64,000 nucleotides of DNA from Clostridiaceae bacterium (GCA_904501755.1 CAJGBV010000003.1:1-64000), one strand, 5' to 3'; numbered from the stretch's first letter, positions 16,945 to 26,304 are shown. Notes: generated from the sequence alone by a model not told the origin. Numbers and translations are program-made.

Positions 16945-18210
16945 GTGAATAAAGAGGTAAATTATAAGAATAAAAAACGCTATAATACCGCTAAATATCC
17001 TATAAGACAGCCTGTTTTTATTGTCTGGCTTATTTGGTTGTTGTCTAAAATAATGCTTATAGGTAAAAAATATAAGATTGAAAAAATCAATATGGAGGGA
17101 CTTAAACCTCCCTATATGCTTCTTAGTAACCATATGTATTTTATCGACTTTGAGTTATGTGCTATGGGAACGTTTCCGCACAGAGTCAATAATGTTGTGA
17201 GCATCGACGGCTATTACAGACGGCCTTGGCTTATGGAACTGATAGGTGCTATTTGTACCCGTAAATTTACTATGGATTTACACCTTATCAAATCAATAGG
17301 CAGGGTGCTAAAAAAGGGTGATATTCTTTCTATGTACCCCGAGGCAAGATACTCGCCCTGCGGAACGCTCTCTTATATTCCCGAATCCCTTGGTAAGCTA
17401 ATTAAGCTTAACAAGGTGCCTGTTGTTGCCGTTGTTCATCACGGTAATTATTTACATTCACCTTTCTGGAACTTCAGGAAAAAGAGAAAAGTTCCTTTCT
17501 ATACCACCTTTACAAAGATTTTAACACCTGAACAGATAAAGAATATGTCGGTTGAGGAAATAAATGAAACTGTAAAAAAGGCTTTGTGGTATGATGATTA
17601 TAAATATCAGAAGGATAACGGTATACTTATAAAAGAGGATTTCAGAGCTGAAGGTCTTCATAAAATTTTATATCAGTGTCCTCACTGTAAGGCTGAATCC
17701 AAAATGGACTCAAAGGGAACAGAAATTTTCTGTACTCAGTGTAACAAGCGTTGGCAGCTTAATGAAGACGGTACCATTTCTGCCGTAAACGGTGAAACCG
17801 AGTTTTCTCATATTCCCGACTGGTTTGAGTGGGAAAGACAGCAGGTTAAACAGCAAATTGCAGATGGAACCTACAGCTTTTCTGATGAGGTAGAGGTTTA
17901 CTCAATGCCTCGTTGTTGGCGTTTTATAAAATTGGGTAAAGCAAGGCTGACACACGACGCTCAAAACGGTTTTGTTCTTGAGGGTAACTACCGAAATGAA
18001 GATTACAGAATTCAGAGAACACCGCTACAGACTAACAGTCTTCATATTGAATATGATTACTGTTATATAAAGCCGTTTGACTGTGTGGATATTTCCACAG
18101 AAAATGATTCGTTTTACTGCTATCCAAAATCACAAAATGTAGTAACAAAGCTTGCCTTTGCTACCGAAGAAATATACAAAATAAGCTTAAATGAGAAGGT
18201 AAACAAATGA
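16945..18210 (+). CDS. PlsC-like 1-acylglycerol-phosphate acyltransferase with C-terminal zinc ribbon
   Basis: A 421-residue protein. The acyltransferase domain (about 40-230) has motif I SNHMYFID (His and Asp of HX4D), motif III YPEARYS and motif IV VPVVAVVHHGN, as in phospholipid-synthesis acyltransferases acting at the membrane face. It is much longer than a normal PlsC (about 240 residues). The extra part has a CPHC...CTQC zinc ribbon (about 250-275) and a beta-rich tail of unknown role. GTG 16945 is the start because AGAGGTGG lies just before it and the -10 box covers the upstream TTG. The stop overlaps the start of the PHP gene by 4 bases. The acyl acceptor is not known; the zinc ribbon may bind a protein or nucleic-acid partner. 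Confidence 0.82.
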   Translation: MNKEVNYKNKKRYNTAKYPIRQPVFIVWLIWLLSKIMLIGKKYKIEKINMEGLKPPYMLLSNHMYFIDFELCAMGTFPHRVNNVVSIDGYYRRPWLMELIGAICTRKFTMDLHLIKSIGRVLKKGDILSMYPEARYSPCGTLSYIPESLGKLIKLNKVPVVAVVHHGNYLHSPFWNFRKKRKVPFYTTFTKILTPEQIKNMSVEEINETVKKALWYDDYKYQKDNGILIKEDFRAEGLHKILYQCPHCKAESKMDSKGTEIFCTQCNKRWQLNEDGTISAVNGETEFSHIPDWFEWERQQVKQQIADGTYSFSDEVEVYSMPRCWRFIKLGKARLTHDAQNGFVLEGNYRNEDYRIQRTPLQTNSLHIEYDYCYIKPFDCVDISTENDSFYCYPKSQNVVTKLAFATEEIYKISLNEKVNK

Positions 18211-18968
18211 TTGCAAACTATCATACCCATACGTTTCGTTGCGGTCATGCAAGCGGAACTGAGGAAGAATATATAAAAAGAGCTATTGAAGGTGGTATTA
18301 AAATAATGGGCTTTGCCGATCATGCACCCGCTGTCCTTTATGACGGATATAAACTTGGTTGGCGTGTTCAGGTTGAGGAAGCAAAGGATTATTTCGATAC
18401 CATAAAGGCTCTTCGTGAAAAGTATAAAAATCAGATAGAAATTCATATTGGCTTTGAGATGGAATACTATCCCGAATATTTTGATAAAATGTATAAACTT
18501 GTTAAGGAAATGGGTGCTGAGTATCTAATCCTCGGCCAGCATTTTATTGATGAAGTGGGCGGTATTCCTCACTCTGCTTTGGGAGAGCATAATGAGGAGC
18601 ATCTTGTCAAATATACAGACCTTGTTATAGAGGGTATGAAAACAGGAAAATTCCTTTATATAGCACATCCCGATATGCTGAAGTATTCGGGAGATATGGA
18701 TTTATACAGAAGTGAGACAAGAAGAATTTGTCAGGCTTCAAAAGAACTTGATGTACCTCTCGAAATAAATCTCTTGGGAATTCATTCTAAACGCCATTAT
18801 CCTAATGAAGAATTTTTGAAAATTGCAGGTGAAGTTGGCTGTAAGATGATTTACGGACTTGATGCTCACGAAGCTATCAGAGCGTATGATGAAGAGTCAC
18901 TTAAAAAAGCAGAGGAACTGGTTAATAAGTACGGTATAAATCTGATTGATAGTATTGAAATAAACTAA
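18207..18968 (+). CDS. PHP-domain phosphatase, histidinol-phosphatase (HisK) type
   Basis: A 253-residue PHP-fold metal phosphatase. It has HTHT near the N-terminus (residues 6-9), CGHA, GFADHAP, an EMEY metal-ligand stretch, LGQHFIDE, AHPD and GLDAHE near the end, all typical of the HisJ/HisK group that removes phosphate from L-histidinol phosphate. No other his gene is near, and it is translationally coupled (ATGA overlap) to the PlsC-like gene, so a role in lipid or other phosphate-ester metabolism is also possible. Confidence 0.85.
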   Translation: MIANYHTHTFRCGHASGTEEEYIKRAIEGGIKIMGFADHAPAVLYDGYKLGWRVQVEEAKDYFDTIKALREKYKNQIEIHIGFEMEYYPEYFDKMYKLVKEMGAEYLILGQHFIDEVGGIPHSALGEHNEEHLVKYTDLVIEGMKTGKFLYIAHPDMLKYSGDMDLYRSETRRICQASKELDVPLEINLLGIHSKRHYPNEEFLKIAGEVGCKMIYGLDAHEAIRAYDEESLKKAEELVNKYGINLIDSIEIN

Positions 18969-18973
18969 ACTAA

Positions 18974-19000
18974 AATCCTGCTTTATAGCAGGATTTTTTT
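18974..19000 (+). terminator. Intrinsic terminator after the PHP gene
   Basis: AATCCTGC (18974-18981), loop TTTATA, GCAGGATT (18988-18995), then TTTTT. Confidence 0.92.
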
Positions 19001-19033
19001 AGGCTATAATGCATTAGCGAGTACTGTTGTCGT

Positions 19034-21160
19034 ATGATAAAGCTTCTCAGTATTGCTTCAGGTAAAACTACCGCCGAACAGGAAGCTGAGGCGGGCAGTA
19101 TTCCTTATTCTCAGTACATTAAGCAAAAAGAATCTGAGCAAAACAAAAACACCGCTGAAAATGACGGTGTTGAGGTAGAAAATTTAGTAGAGATTTCTGT
19201 AGAAGAAAAAATACTCAATATTTTTGGTATAACTAAATTGAATGACACGTTGCACGTCCAAAAGAAAGTGCTTGAAACCTTAGAACATGACGGCTTCTGG
19301 GAAAATGAAGAAAATAGCACAACTGTGGTTAATGATGATAGTGAAATGAAAATTGTAATAAATGAAAGTGGTATTGAAGAAACCATCAGCTACAAACATT
19401 TCACAAAGTTACCGAAAGATTTAAAAATCAAAAAGCTTATAACAGTTATGTTTTTACCACAGATTATTCAGAAAGGCGTGGTTATATCTGATGATGTTGA
19501 AAATTATCACGATAAAAACAGTTCGATTAAATATACGTACATTGACTGTATAGTTGAAATTGATGGAGAACCTTCTGTTGTTACTGTGGCGATTCGAAAA
19601 TCTCCTCAAAAAAATAAATTTTGGGTTCATCAGGTGGATATAAATAAAAATGTCGGAAGCACGCCTACTGGAACTTCTGAGAGTTCTAAAACAGGCTATC
19701 TTACTTCCGACAACACTGTTATTATATCTTCTGATGATATTGTTGTCAACAAAAATATATCAGATGATATGTTCACCGATTCCTTCAGTGATGAAAAACG
19801 TGCAAAGAAACGCGAAAGGGGTGAAACTCTTGCCGAGAAATTAGGGCTTAAGCTTAGCTGGAGCAGTGAAGTGACAGAAGGTAAGTATAATCCTAAAACC
19901 CGTGAAGTTACTTTAAACCCGAATCTCACTGCCGGCAGAATATATATGTTTATCTTTAAACACGAATTCGTTCACGACCTTGAGAACCGCAAGGGATATA
20001 AAAGCTTCAAAAACTATTTATTTAATAGCAGTAAAACCTTTGTCGATTACTGTGAAACTGAATTATTAAATAAATACGGCATACAGGAAAGCGGTAAAAA
20101 TGCTGTTGCTGTTCTTACGGGTAAGGTATATGATGCCTGGACAACCTCTGAGGAGCTTAGCGAAAATGAAAAAGCCGCCTTCGATAACGAAGCGGCAGAA
20201 CGCGAAATCGTTTGTAATTATGTAGCTGACCGACTCCTCGGCGGTTTGCGTGAAGGCGGCGACTATGAACAGGAAAGCTATGATGCACTTGTTGAGCTTG
20301 CTGATACTCACCGTAATATCTTCCAGCGTTTTGTTGACTGGGTAAAAGATATTATAAATATGATTAAAGGTGAACCCACCTTTAATGATATGGCGGACGA
20401 GCTTCAGTATCTTAATGAAAGACTCGCTAAGGTGTATGATTCGAGGATAAATTTTCAAAATATGACAGAATTTGGATTTAAACATAATATTTCGAAAAAT
20501 GTCGACAACGTAAGTTTTAAAGAAGATAGATACTTCCAATCATTAGTTAATAGATGGCAAACTTTAACTCACGGTGCTTTTGTTAAGGTAGGCAAAATAA
20601 ATGAAAACCATCCGCTAGTAAAAGTAGGAATGCCAAGTGGAGAGCTGCGATATGATGTAAGTAAACTTAAAAAGAATATGAGTGACCACTCCGACTATTT
20701 GGATAAAAAACTGCTTCTTGCTATACCTGAAATTATTGCAGAGCCGATAGCGATAACTCAATATTCACAAAGTAATACAGTGAGTGTTTTTGGAAATTGC
20801 TTTGTTGGAAAATCTCCTATGATGGTTGGCATAACTATATCTAAAGATAGAGCGGGCAATGATATAACCAAAGTGCGTACATATAATGCGCGAAGGGATG
20901 TAGCAAACCTAATATCAGATGAATCGATTTTATATCTGTGCGAAAACAAAAAAAGAACCCAAAAATGGTTTCAAGCCTGTGGGATACAAGTCCCTTTAGG
21001 GGAAACCAAATTTGGATTCATACGTAGTATAACACAAAGTTTCGAAAAAATCAAGGATAATTCTGATATTAGCAATTCTCATTCTATTGCTGCACCGATT
21101 AATGAGGAAACTAAGGCTAATAATCGTAAGAAAAATGCTGATGCTTTTAAAAAACGCTAA
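19034..21160 (+). pseudogene. Phage-type polyvalent protein with zincin and MuF-C-like domains (probably truncated remnant)
   Basis: A 708-residue protein unlike any neighbour. Region about 125-205 resembles the small beta-rich domain (LPD3 or EndoU/RelE-like type) found in large phage polyvalent proteins. Region 255-440 is a zincin with HEFVH at 310-314 and a following EREIVCNYVADRL helix that could give the third zinc ligand. Region about 515-670 has the pattern of the MuF C-terminal domain (LPEIIAEPI-like core, N-A-R-R-D motif). Such proteins are normally encoded next to phage head genes. Here there are none, no clear Shine-Dalgarno precedes the ATG, and the start looks like mid-protein, so a 5'-truncated prophage leftover is most likely. 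It lies at the 3' side of tRNA-Ser(GCT), a usual integration place. The frame is intact over 2.1 kb, which argues for recent decay or retained function. Confidence 0.6.
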
Positions 21161-21210
21161 GTTGGAAAATTATTTTAAGAGGATAAGCAAATTGCTTCGC
21201 AATGGATAAA

Positions 21211-21242
21211 AAATAAGACGGTCTTTTGACCGTCTTATTTTT
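21211..21242. terminator. Bidirectional terminator between the phage remnant and the tRNA-Ser operon
   Basis: AATAAGACGGTC (21212-21223), loop TTTT, GACCGTCTTATT (21228-21239), flanked by A-run and T-run, so it can stop transcription from both sides. Confidence 0.93.
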
Positions 21243-21331
21243 GGCGGAGTAGGAGAGACTTGAACTCTCGCGCCGGTTACCCGACCTACGCCCTTAGCAG
21301 GGGCGCCTCGTCACCACTTGAGTACTACTCC
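21242..21331 (-). tRNA. tRNA-Ser (anticodon GCT)
   Basis: A 90-base class II tRNA with encoded CCA (21244-21242). The acceptor GGAGTAG (21331-21325) pairs with CTACTCC (21252-21246). The anticodon loop holds TGCTAA, giving GCT (reads AGC/AGU). The long variable arm expected for Ser is present (GTAGGTCGGGTAACCGGCGC region). Confidence 0.95.
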
Positions 21332-21368
21332 AAATGATAGCCGTTTTAAAAGATATTTTGGAAAGGCG

Positions 21369-21455
21369 TGGCGGAGAGGAAGGGATTCGAACCCTTGGCT
21401 CTTGCGAGTCACTGGTTTTCAAGACCAGCTCCTTAAACCACTCGGACACCTCTCC
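21369..21455 (-). tRNA. tRNA-Ser (anticodon TGA)
   Basis: An 87-base class II tRNA with encoded CCA. The acceptor GGAGAGG (21455-21449) pairs with CCTCTCC (21379-21373). The anticodon arm GGTC-TTGAAAA-CC gives TGA (reads UCA/UCG). It has a long variable arm and T-arm GGTTCGAATCC, and is upstream of tRNA-Ser(GCT) in the same transcript. Confidence 0.95.
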
Positions 21456-21467
21456 GTGACCTTAAAG

Positions 21468-21496
21468 AGTATAGCACAACACTCTTGCTTTGTCAA
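21468..21496 (-). promoter_or_regulatory. Promoter of the tRNA-Ser pair
   Basis: Minus strand TTGACA (21496-21491), 17-base spacer, TATACT (21473-21468), about 13 bases before tRNA-Ser(TGA). Confidence 0.85.
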
Positions 21497-21529
21497 CACT
21501 TTTCTTAACATATTTTTGTAAATAATGTA

Positions 21530-21558
21530 TTGAAATTATTTGGTCTTTGTAGTATAAT
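21530..21558 (+). promoter_or_regulatory. Promoter of the alpha-galactosidase gene
   Basis: TTGAAA (21530-21535), 17-base spacer, TATAAT (21553-21558). No obvious catabolite-repression (cre) palindrome was seen around it. Confidence 0.75.
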
Positions 21559-21587
21559 CACAGTATCACACCGAAAGGATTTTTGAT

Positions 21588-23774
21588 ATGATAAAGTTTT
21601 ATGAAAATAGTCGGATTTTTCATCTGCAGACCAAGAATACAAGCTATATCTTTGGTTTTTTAAAGGGTAAATTCCTTACGCATCTTTATTGGGGTAAAGC
21701 TCTTTCTGTTGATGAACTCGATTACGATATGTTTATAGATTACCCACAATACAGAAGAAATATGTGTGCTGCTGATTATAAGGAATATGCACTTTCCCGC
21801 GATTGTCTGCCGATGGAATATTCAACCTTTGGCAATACAGATCAGCGTACTCCCGCTTTTCATGCTGTGTATGAGAACGGTTCCTTTATTACAGAGCTTG
21901 AGTATGACTCTCATATTATATATGATGGTAAAAAGGGAATTTTGGGTCTTCCTTATGTATATACCGAGAATGAGGATGAGGCGCAGTGTCTTGAACTTAC
22001 ATTAAAGGACAAGCTTACAGGACTTGAAATTACCCTCGTTTACAGCGTTTTTGATGAGCTTGATGCTATTACCAGAAGTGTGAGAATTATTAATAAGGGT
22101 ACAAGCACAGCCCGTCTTGAAGCTGTACTGTCTGCTGTGGTGGATTTTAAATCCGCTGATTATGACTTTATTCATCTGCCTGGTGCCTGGGCAAGAGAAC
22201 GCCATCCCGAAAGAATGCCTGTAATAACCGTTAAAATGCTTGTGGACAGTGCAAGAGGCAACAGCTCCGCTCAGCATAATCCGTTCTTTGCTCTTGTTGG
22301 TAAAAATACCGATGAAAACAGTGGGGAAGCCTACGGCTTTAATCTTGTGTATAGCGGTAACTTTACTGCCGGTGTTGAAGTTGACCCATATAATACTGCC
22401 CGTGCTTTTATAGGTATCAACCCATTTGGCTTTAACTGGAAGCTCCAAAGTGGTGAAGAGTTTGTTTCTCCTGAGGCTGTTCTTGTATACTCTGATGAGG
22501 GTATCGGCGGTATGTCGAGAATTTACCACAAACTATATAGAACAAGACTGTGCAGAGGAAAATTCCGTGATTCTGAGCGTTATGTTCTTCTTAACAACTG
22601 GGAAGCTACTTACTTTAATTTTGATGAAGAAAAAATACTGAATATTGCTAAAAAAGCAAAGGAAGTTGGTGTTGAACTTCTTGTGCTTGATGACGGTTGG
22701 TTTGGTAAGCGTAACAGCGATAACTGTTCTCTTGGTGACTGGTATGTAAATAAAGAAAAGCTTCCAAACGGTCTTACGGGACTTGCTGAAAAAATCAATG
22801 CCATGGGAATGAAGTTTGGCCTGTGGTTCGAGCCTGAAATGGTTTCTCCTGACAGTGATTGCTACAGAGCACATCCGGATTGGTGTATTCACTCTGAAAA
22901 CCGAATTCGTTCAGAAGCCAGAAATCAGCTTGTTCTCGACTTGTCTCGACAGGATGTTTGTGATTATATTTATAATAGTCTTTTTAATATAATTTCTACT
23001 GCAAATATTTCATACATAAAATGGGACTACAACAGAACAATGAGCAATATAGGCTCTGCTCTTTTAGATAGTGACAGACAGGGTGAGTTTTTCCACAGAT
23101 ATATTCTCGGTCTTTATTCTGTGCTTGAAAAAATTACCTCTGCTTTTCCTGATGTGCTTTTTGAAAGCTGTAGCTCAGGCGGTGCCCGTTTCGACCCCGG
23201 TATGCTATACTATATGCCTCAGACTTGGACAAGTGATGATACCGATGCTCTTGAGAGGGTTTATATTCAGTACGGAACAAGCCTTTGTTATCCTTATTCC
23301 TGTATGGGTGCTCATGTTTCTATTGTTCCTAACCATCAGGTAGGCAGAATAACCCCGATTTCTGCCAGAGGTAATGTCGCTATGCAGGGTCAGTTTGGAT
23401 ATGAGCTTGACCTGAATAAGCTTTCAGAAACCGAAATCGAAGCTGTTAAAGAGCAAATTAAAACATATAAGCGTTTAGGTGAGGTTTTCCATAAAGGCGA
23501 TTTATACAGATTAATTACTCCTGATAACAACTACGTAAGTAATGAGTTTATTTCTGAAGATAAAAACAGGATTGTTCTTGTTAACAGTGTGCTGAGGGCA
23601 GTTCCTAATTCGCCTGTGTACTATCTTTTGCTTAAAGGTCTCGACAGGGAAGCTATGTATCAAATTGAGGGTACCGAAAAGGTGCTTTCGGGTGCTATCT
23701 TGATGTCCTCGGGTATTCCGTATAAACTATCAAATGATTATGCTTCAAAAATAATTGTACTTAATAAGCTTTAA
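21588..23774 (+). CDS. Alpha-galactosidase, glycoside hydrolase family 36
   Basis: A 728-residue cytoplasmic enzyme (no signal peptide) that removes terminal alpha-1,6-galactose from melibiose, raffinose and stachyose. It has an N-terminal beta-sandwich, then the (beta/alpha)8 barrel with LDDGWFG, WFEPEMVS, and KWDYNR holding the nucleophile Asp480. The acid/base region is SDDTD at 549-553, and CSSGGARFD is also typical. Its length equals the usual bacterial GH36 tetramer-type enzymes (about 730). ATG follows GAAAGGA. It stands alone with its own promoter and terminator. A galactokinase in this window (47862) would take the released galactose, but no galactoside transporter is nearby. Confidence 0.95.
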   Translation: MIKFYENSRIFHLQTKNTSYIFGFLKGKFLTHLYWGKALSVDELDYDMFIDYPQYRRNMCAADYKEYALSRDCLPMEYSTFGNTDQRTPAFHAVYENGSFITELEYDSHIIYDGKKGILGLPYVYTENEDEAQCLELTLKDKLTGLEITLVYSVFDELDAITRSVRIINKGTSTARLEAVLSAVVDFKSADYDFIHLPGAWARERHPERMPVITVKMLVDSARGNSSAQHNPFFALVGKNTDENSGEAYGFNLVYSGNFTAGVEVDPYNTARAFIGINPFGFNWKLQSGEEFVSPEAVLVYSDEGIGGMSRIYHKLYRTRLCRGKFRDSERYVLLNNWEATYFNFDEEKILNIAKKAKEVGVELLVLDDGWFGKRNSDNCSLGDWYVNKEKLPNGLTGLAEKINAMGMKFGLWFEPEMVSPDSDCYRAHPDWCIHSENRIRSEARNQLVLDLSRQDVCDYIYNSLFNIISTANISYIKWDYNRTMSNIGSALLDSDRQGEFFHRYILGLYSVLEKITSAFPDVLFESCSSGGARFDPGMLYYMPQTWTSDDTDALERVYIQYGTSLCYPYSCMGAHVSIVPNHQVGRITPISARGNVAMQGQFGYELDLNKLSETEIEAVKEQIKTYKRLGEVFHKGDLYRLITPDNNYVSNEFISEDKNRIVLVNSVLRAVPNSPVYYLLLKGLDREAMYQIEGTEKVLSGAILMSSGIPYKLSNDYASKIIVLNKL

Positions 23775-23779
23775 TAAAC

Positions 23780-23804
23780 AATGCCGTATTAATAGTACGG
23801 CATT
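23780..23804 (+). terminator. Probable terminator after the alpha-galactosidase gene
   Basis: AATGCCGTA (23780-23788) pairs with TACGGCATT (23796-23804), followed by GAATTTTGTT, a weak T-run. Confidence 0.7.
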
Positions 23805-23873
23805 GAATTTTGTTAATATTGATAAAAAAATAACAATATAATTCAATCTAAGAAATTGTTGTTTAAAAAACAT

Positions 23874-23887
23874 TGACAAATTTGTCA
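23874..23887. promoter_or_regulatory. Palindrome upstream of serC, candidate operator
   Basis: TGACAAATTTGTCA is a perfect 14-base palindrome ending 9 bases before the -35 box. The half-site TTGACAAAT recurs at 23896-23904 over the -35 box itself. A dimeric regulator of serine synthesis could bind here; the regulator is unknown. Confidence 0.5.
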
Positions 23888-23895
23888 CAAAGTGG

Positions 23896-23924
23896 TTGAC
23901 AAATGAATTTAAAGTATATATAAT
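23896..23924 (+). promoter_or_regulatory. Consensus sigma-A promoter of serC-serA
   Basis: TTGACA (23896-23901), 17-base spacer, TATAAT (23919-23924), about 25 bases before the GGAGG ribosome site. Confidence 0.88.
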
Positions 23925-23959
23925 GGTAGCATATTCAAAAATCTTTTGGAGGAATTATT

Positions 23960-25042
23960 ATGTCAAGAGTATACAATTTCAGTGCCGGTCCTTCTATGTT
24001 ACCGGAAGATGTTTTAAAAACTGCAGCAGCAGAAATGCTTGAATACGGTACCAGCGGTCAATCCGTGATGGAAATGTCCCACCGTTCTAAAGAATATCAG
24101 GCAATATTTGATGAGGCTGAGGCAAATCTTCGTGAGGTTATGAACATTCCCGATAATTATACTGTTCTTTTCCTTCAGGGCGGTGCTTCAACTCAGTTCG
24201 CTATGGTTCCGATGAACCTTATGAACAAAAATCACAAGGCTGACTATGTTGTAACAGGTCAGTGGGCTAAAAAAGCTTATAAAGAGGCTGCCCGTTATGG
24301 CAATGCAAGGGTTATTGCTTCTTCTGAGGACAAAACCTTCTCTTATATTCCCGAAATCACCCCTGATATGATTGACCCTGAGGCTGACTATGTTCACATT
24401 TGTATGAACAATACCATTTACGGTACAAAGTGGACCAAGCTTCCCGAAACAGGAAATGTGCCTCTTGTTGCTGATATTTCAAGCTGTATCCTTTCTGAGC
24501 CTATTGATGTTTCTAAGTTCGGTGTTCTATATGCCGGCGCTCAGAAGAACGTTGCACCTGCAGGTCTTACAATTGTAATTATCAGAAACGACCTTATAGG
24601 CAATGCAATGGATATTACTCCTACAATGCTTAACTATCAGACACATTCCGAAAATGGTTCAATGTTCAATACCCCTCCTTGCTATACCATTTATGTGGCA
24701 GGTCTTGTATTTAAGTGGATTAAGGAAATGGGCGGTCTTGATTATATGAAGAAAATCAACACCGAGAAGGCTGCTATGCTTTATGATTTCCTTGATAACA
24801 GCAAACTCTTCAAGGGCACAGTTGTTCCTGCTGACCGTTCTCTTATGAATGTTCCTTTTGTTACAGGCGATGATGAACTTGACGCTAAGTTTGTTAAGCA
24901 GTCTAAGGAAGCAGGCTTTGTAAACCTTAAGGGTCACAGAAGTGTTGGCGGTATGAGAGCTTCTATTTACAATGCTATGCCTGTTGAGGGTGTTAAGAAG
25001 CTTGTTGAATTTATGAAAAAATTTGAAGAGGAGAACACATAA
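23960..25042 (+). CDS. serC: Phosphoserine aminotransferase
   Basis: A 360-residue PLP enzyme that makes 3-phosphoserine from 3-phosphohydroxypyruvate and glutamate, the second step of serine synthesis. It has the N-terminal NFSAGPSMLPEDV, the phosphate-binding GGASTQF, and the PLP lysine in GAQKN (Lys196), with HRSVGGMRASIYNA near the C-terminus. Full length for the family. ATG follows TGGAGGAA. Its stop overlaps the serA ATG by one base (TAATG), so the two are translated together. The operon lacks serB, the phosphoserine phosphatase. Confidence 0.97.
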   Translation: MSRVYNFSAGPSMLPEDVLKTAAAEMLEYGTSGQSVMEMSHRSKEYQAIFDEAEANLREVMNIPDNYTVLFLQGGASTQFAMVPMNLMNKNHKADYVVTGQWAKKAYKEAARYGNARVIASSEDKTFSYIPEITPDMIDPEADYVHICMNNTIYGTKWTKLPETGNVPLVADISSCILSEPIDVSKFGVLYAGAQKNVAPAGLTIVIIRNDLIGNAMDITPTMLNYQTHSENGSMFNTPPCYTIYVAGLVFKWIKEMGGLDYMKKINTEKAAMLYDFLDNSKLFKGTVVPADRSLMNVPFVTGDDELDAKFVKQSKEAGFVNLKGHRSVGGMRASIYNAMPVEGVKKLVEFMKKFEEENT

Positions 25043-26202
25043 TGTATCCTATTAAAACTTATAACAAAATTGCAAAAATCGGTCTTGATAATTTTGACGA
25101 TAAATATACTGTAGGCGAGGATGTAGTTAATCCTGTGGGTGCTATTGTTCGTTCTGCCGCTCTTCATGAGGAACAGTTCGACGATACTCTTCTTGCAATA
25201 GCAAGAGCCGGTGCAGGTACAAATAATATTCCTACTGAGCGTTGCAGTGATGAAGGCATCGTTGTATTTAATACTCCTGGCGCTAATGCTAACGCTGTTA
25301 AAGAGCTTGTTCTTGCCGGACTTCTAATTTCTTCCCGTAGAGTGCTTCCCGCTATTGAGTGGGCAAAGACCTTAAAGGGTAACGGTGACCAGGTTGGTAA
25401 AATGGTTGAAAAAGGTAAATCGGCCTTTGCGGGTCCTGAAATTCGCGGTAAAAAGCTCGGTGTTATCGGTCTTGGTGCTATCGGTGTTTTGGTTGCAAAT
25501 GCCGCTAATCAGCTTGGTATGAAGGTTTATGGTTATGACCCATATCTTTCACTTCAGAATGCTTGGAATCTTTCTCACCATATTAATCGTGCCGCCGATA
25601 TGAAGGAAATATTTGAAAATTGTGATTATATTTCTCTTCACATACCGCTTACTAAGGACACAAAGGATACTATTAACGCTGCTGCCCTTAATTCTATGAA
25701 GGATGGAGTACGTATTCTTAACTTTGCAAGAGATGGTCTTGTTAACAGCACCGATATGATTGTTGCACTTGAACAGGGCAAGGTTGCATCCTATGTTGTG
25801 GATTTCCCAACCGATGAAATGATTGGTGTTAACGGTGTTATCTGTATTCCACACCTCGGCGCATCTACTCCTGAATCTGAGGATAACTGTGCTGTAATGG
25901 CTGCAAAACAGCTTATCGACTATATCGAAAACGGTAATATAGTTAACTCTGTAAATCTTCCTAATATTTCTATGCCAAAGAGTGGTGAAAAGAGAATTTG
26001 TATTATCCACAAAAATATTCCTAATATGCTTACCGCTATTACAACTATAGTTGCTAAGGATAATGTTAACATCGAAAACCTTCTCAATAAGTCAAGAGGG
26101 GACATCGCTTACACGATGCTTGATGTTAATGAGTGTGATACCGATGCTATTAACGAACATCTTACCGCTATTGACGGTGTAATCAGAGTTCGTGTTATTT
26201 AA
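25042..26202 (+). CDS. serA: D-3-phosphoglycerate dehydrogenase with ACT domain
   Basis: A 386-residue enzyme that oxidises 3-phosphoglycerate with NAD, the first step of serine synthesis. It has a D-2-hydroxyacid dehydrogenase fold with GLGAIGVLVAN (NAD site, about 142-152), an Arg in NFARDGLV, and the catalytic His271 in PHLGAST. A C-terminal ACT domain (about 318-386) could bind serine for feedback control. It is the shorter form without the intervening domain of long SerA proteins. It follows serC in the order C-A, and a strong terminator ends the operon. Confidence 0.95.
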   Translation: MYPIKTYNKIAKIGLDNFDDKYTVGEDVVNPVGAIVRSAALHEEQFDDTLLAIARAGAGTNNIPTERCSDEGIVVFNTPGANANAVKELVLAGLLISSRRVLPAIEWAKTLKGNGDQVGKMVEKGKSAFAGPEIRGKKLGVIGLGAIGVLVANAANQLGMKVYGYDPYLSLQNAWNLSHHINRAADMKEIFENCDYISLHIPLTKDTKDTINAAALNSMKDGVRILNFARDGLVNSTDMIVALEQGKVASYVVDFPTDEMIGVNGVICIPHLGASTPESEDNCAVMAAKQLIDYIENGNIVNSVNLPNISMPKSGEKRICIIHKNIPNMLTAITTIVAKDNVNIENLLNKSRGDIAYTMLDVNECDTDAINEHLTAIDGVIRVRVI

Positions 26203-26207
26203 AGTTA

Positions 26208-26236
26208 AAATCTCCGGTTTTACCGGAGATTTTTTA
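26208..26236 (+). terminator. Intrinsic terminator of serC-serA
   Basis: AAATCTCCGGT pairs with ACCGGAGATTT around a 3-base loop (centre about 26219-26221), followed by a T-run. Confidence 0.93.
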
Positions 26237-26246
26237 TTTGGAAATA

Positions 26247-26274
26247 TTGACTTTTATGTGTTATAGATTATAAT
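26247..26274 (+). promoter_or_regulatory. Promoter of the KDG-kinase-like gene
   Basis: TTGACT (26247-26252), 16-base spacer, TATAAT (26269-26274). Confidence 0.72.
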
Positions 26275-26304
26275 ATAATTATAAATTATGAAAGAGGTAC
26301 TGCT

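Noticed and set aside
19000..21332. Direct att-site duplication of the tRNA-Ser(GCT) 3' end flanking the phage remnant
   Set aside because: I compared the tRNA 3' region with the sequence around 19000-19034 and found no matching repeat, so a bounded element cannot be shown.
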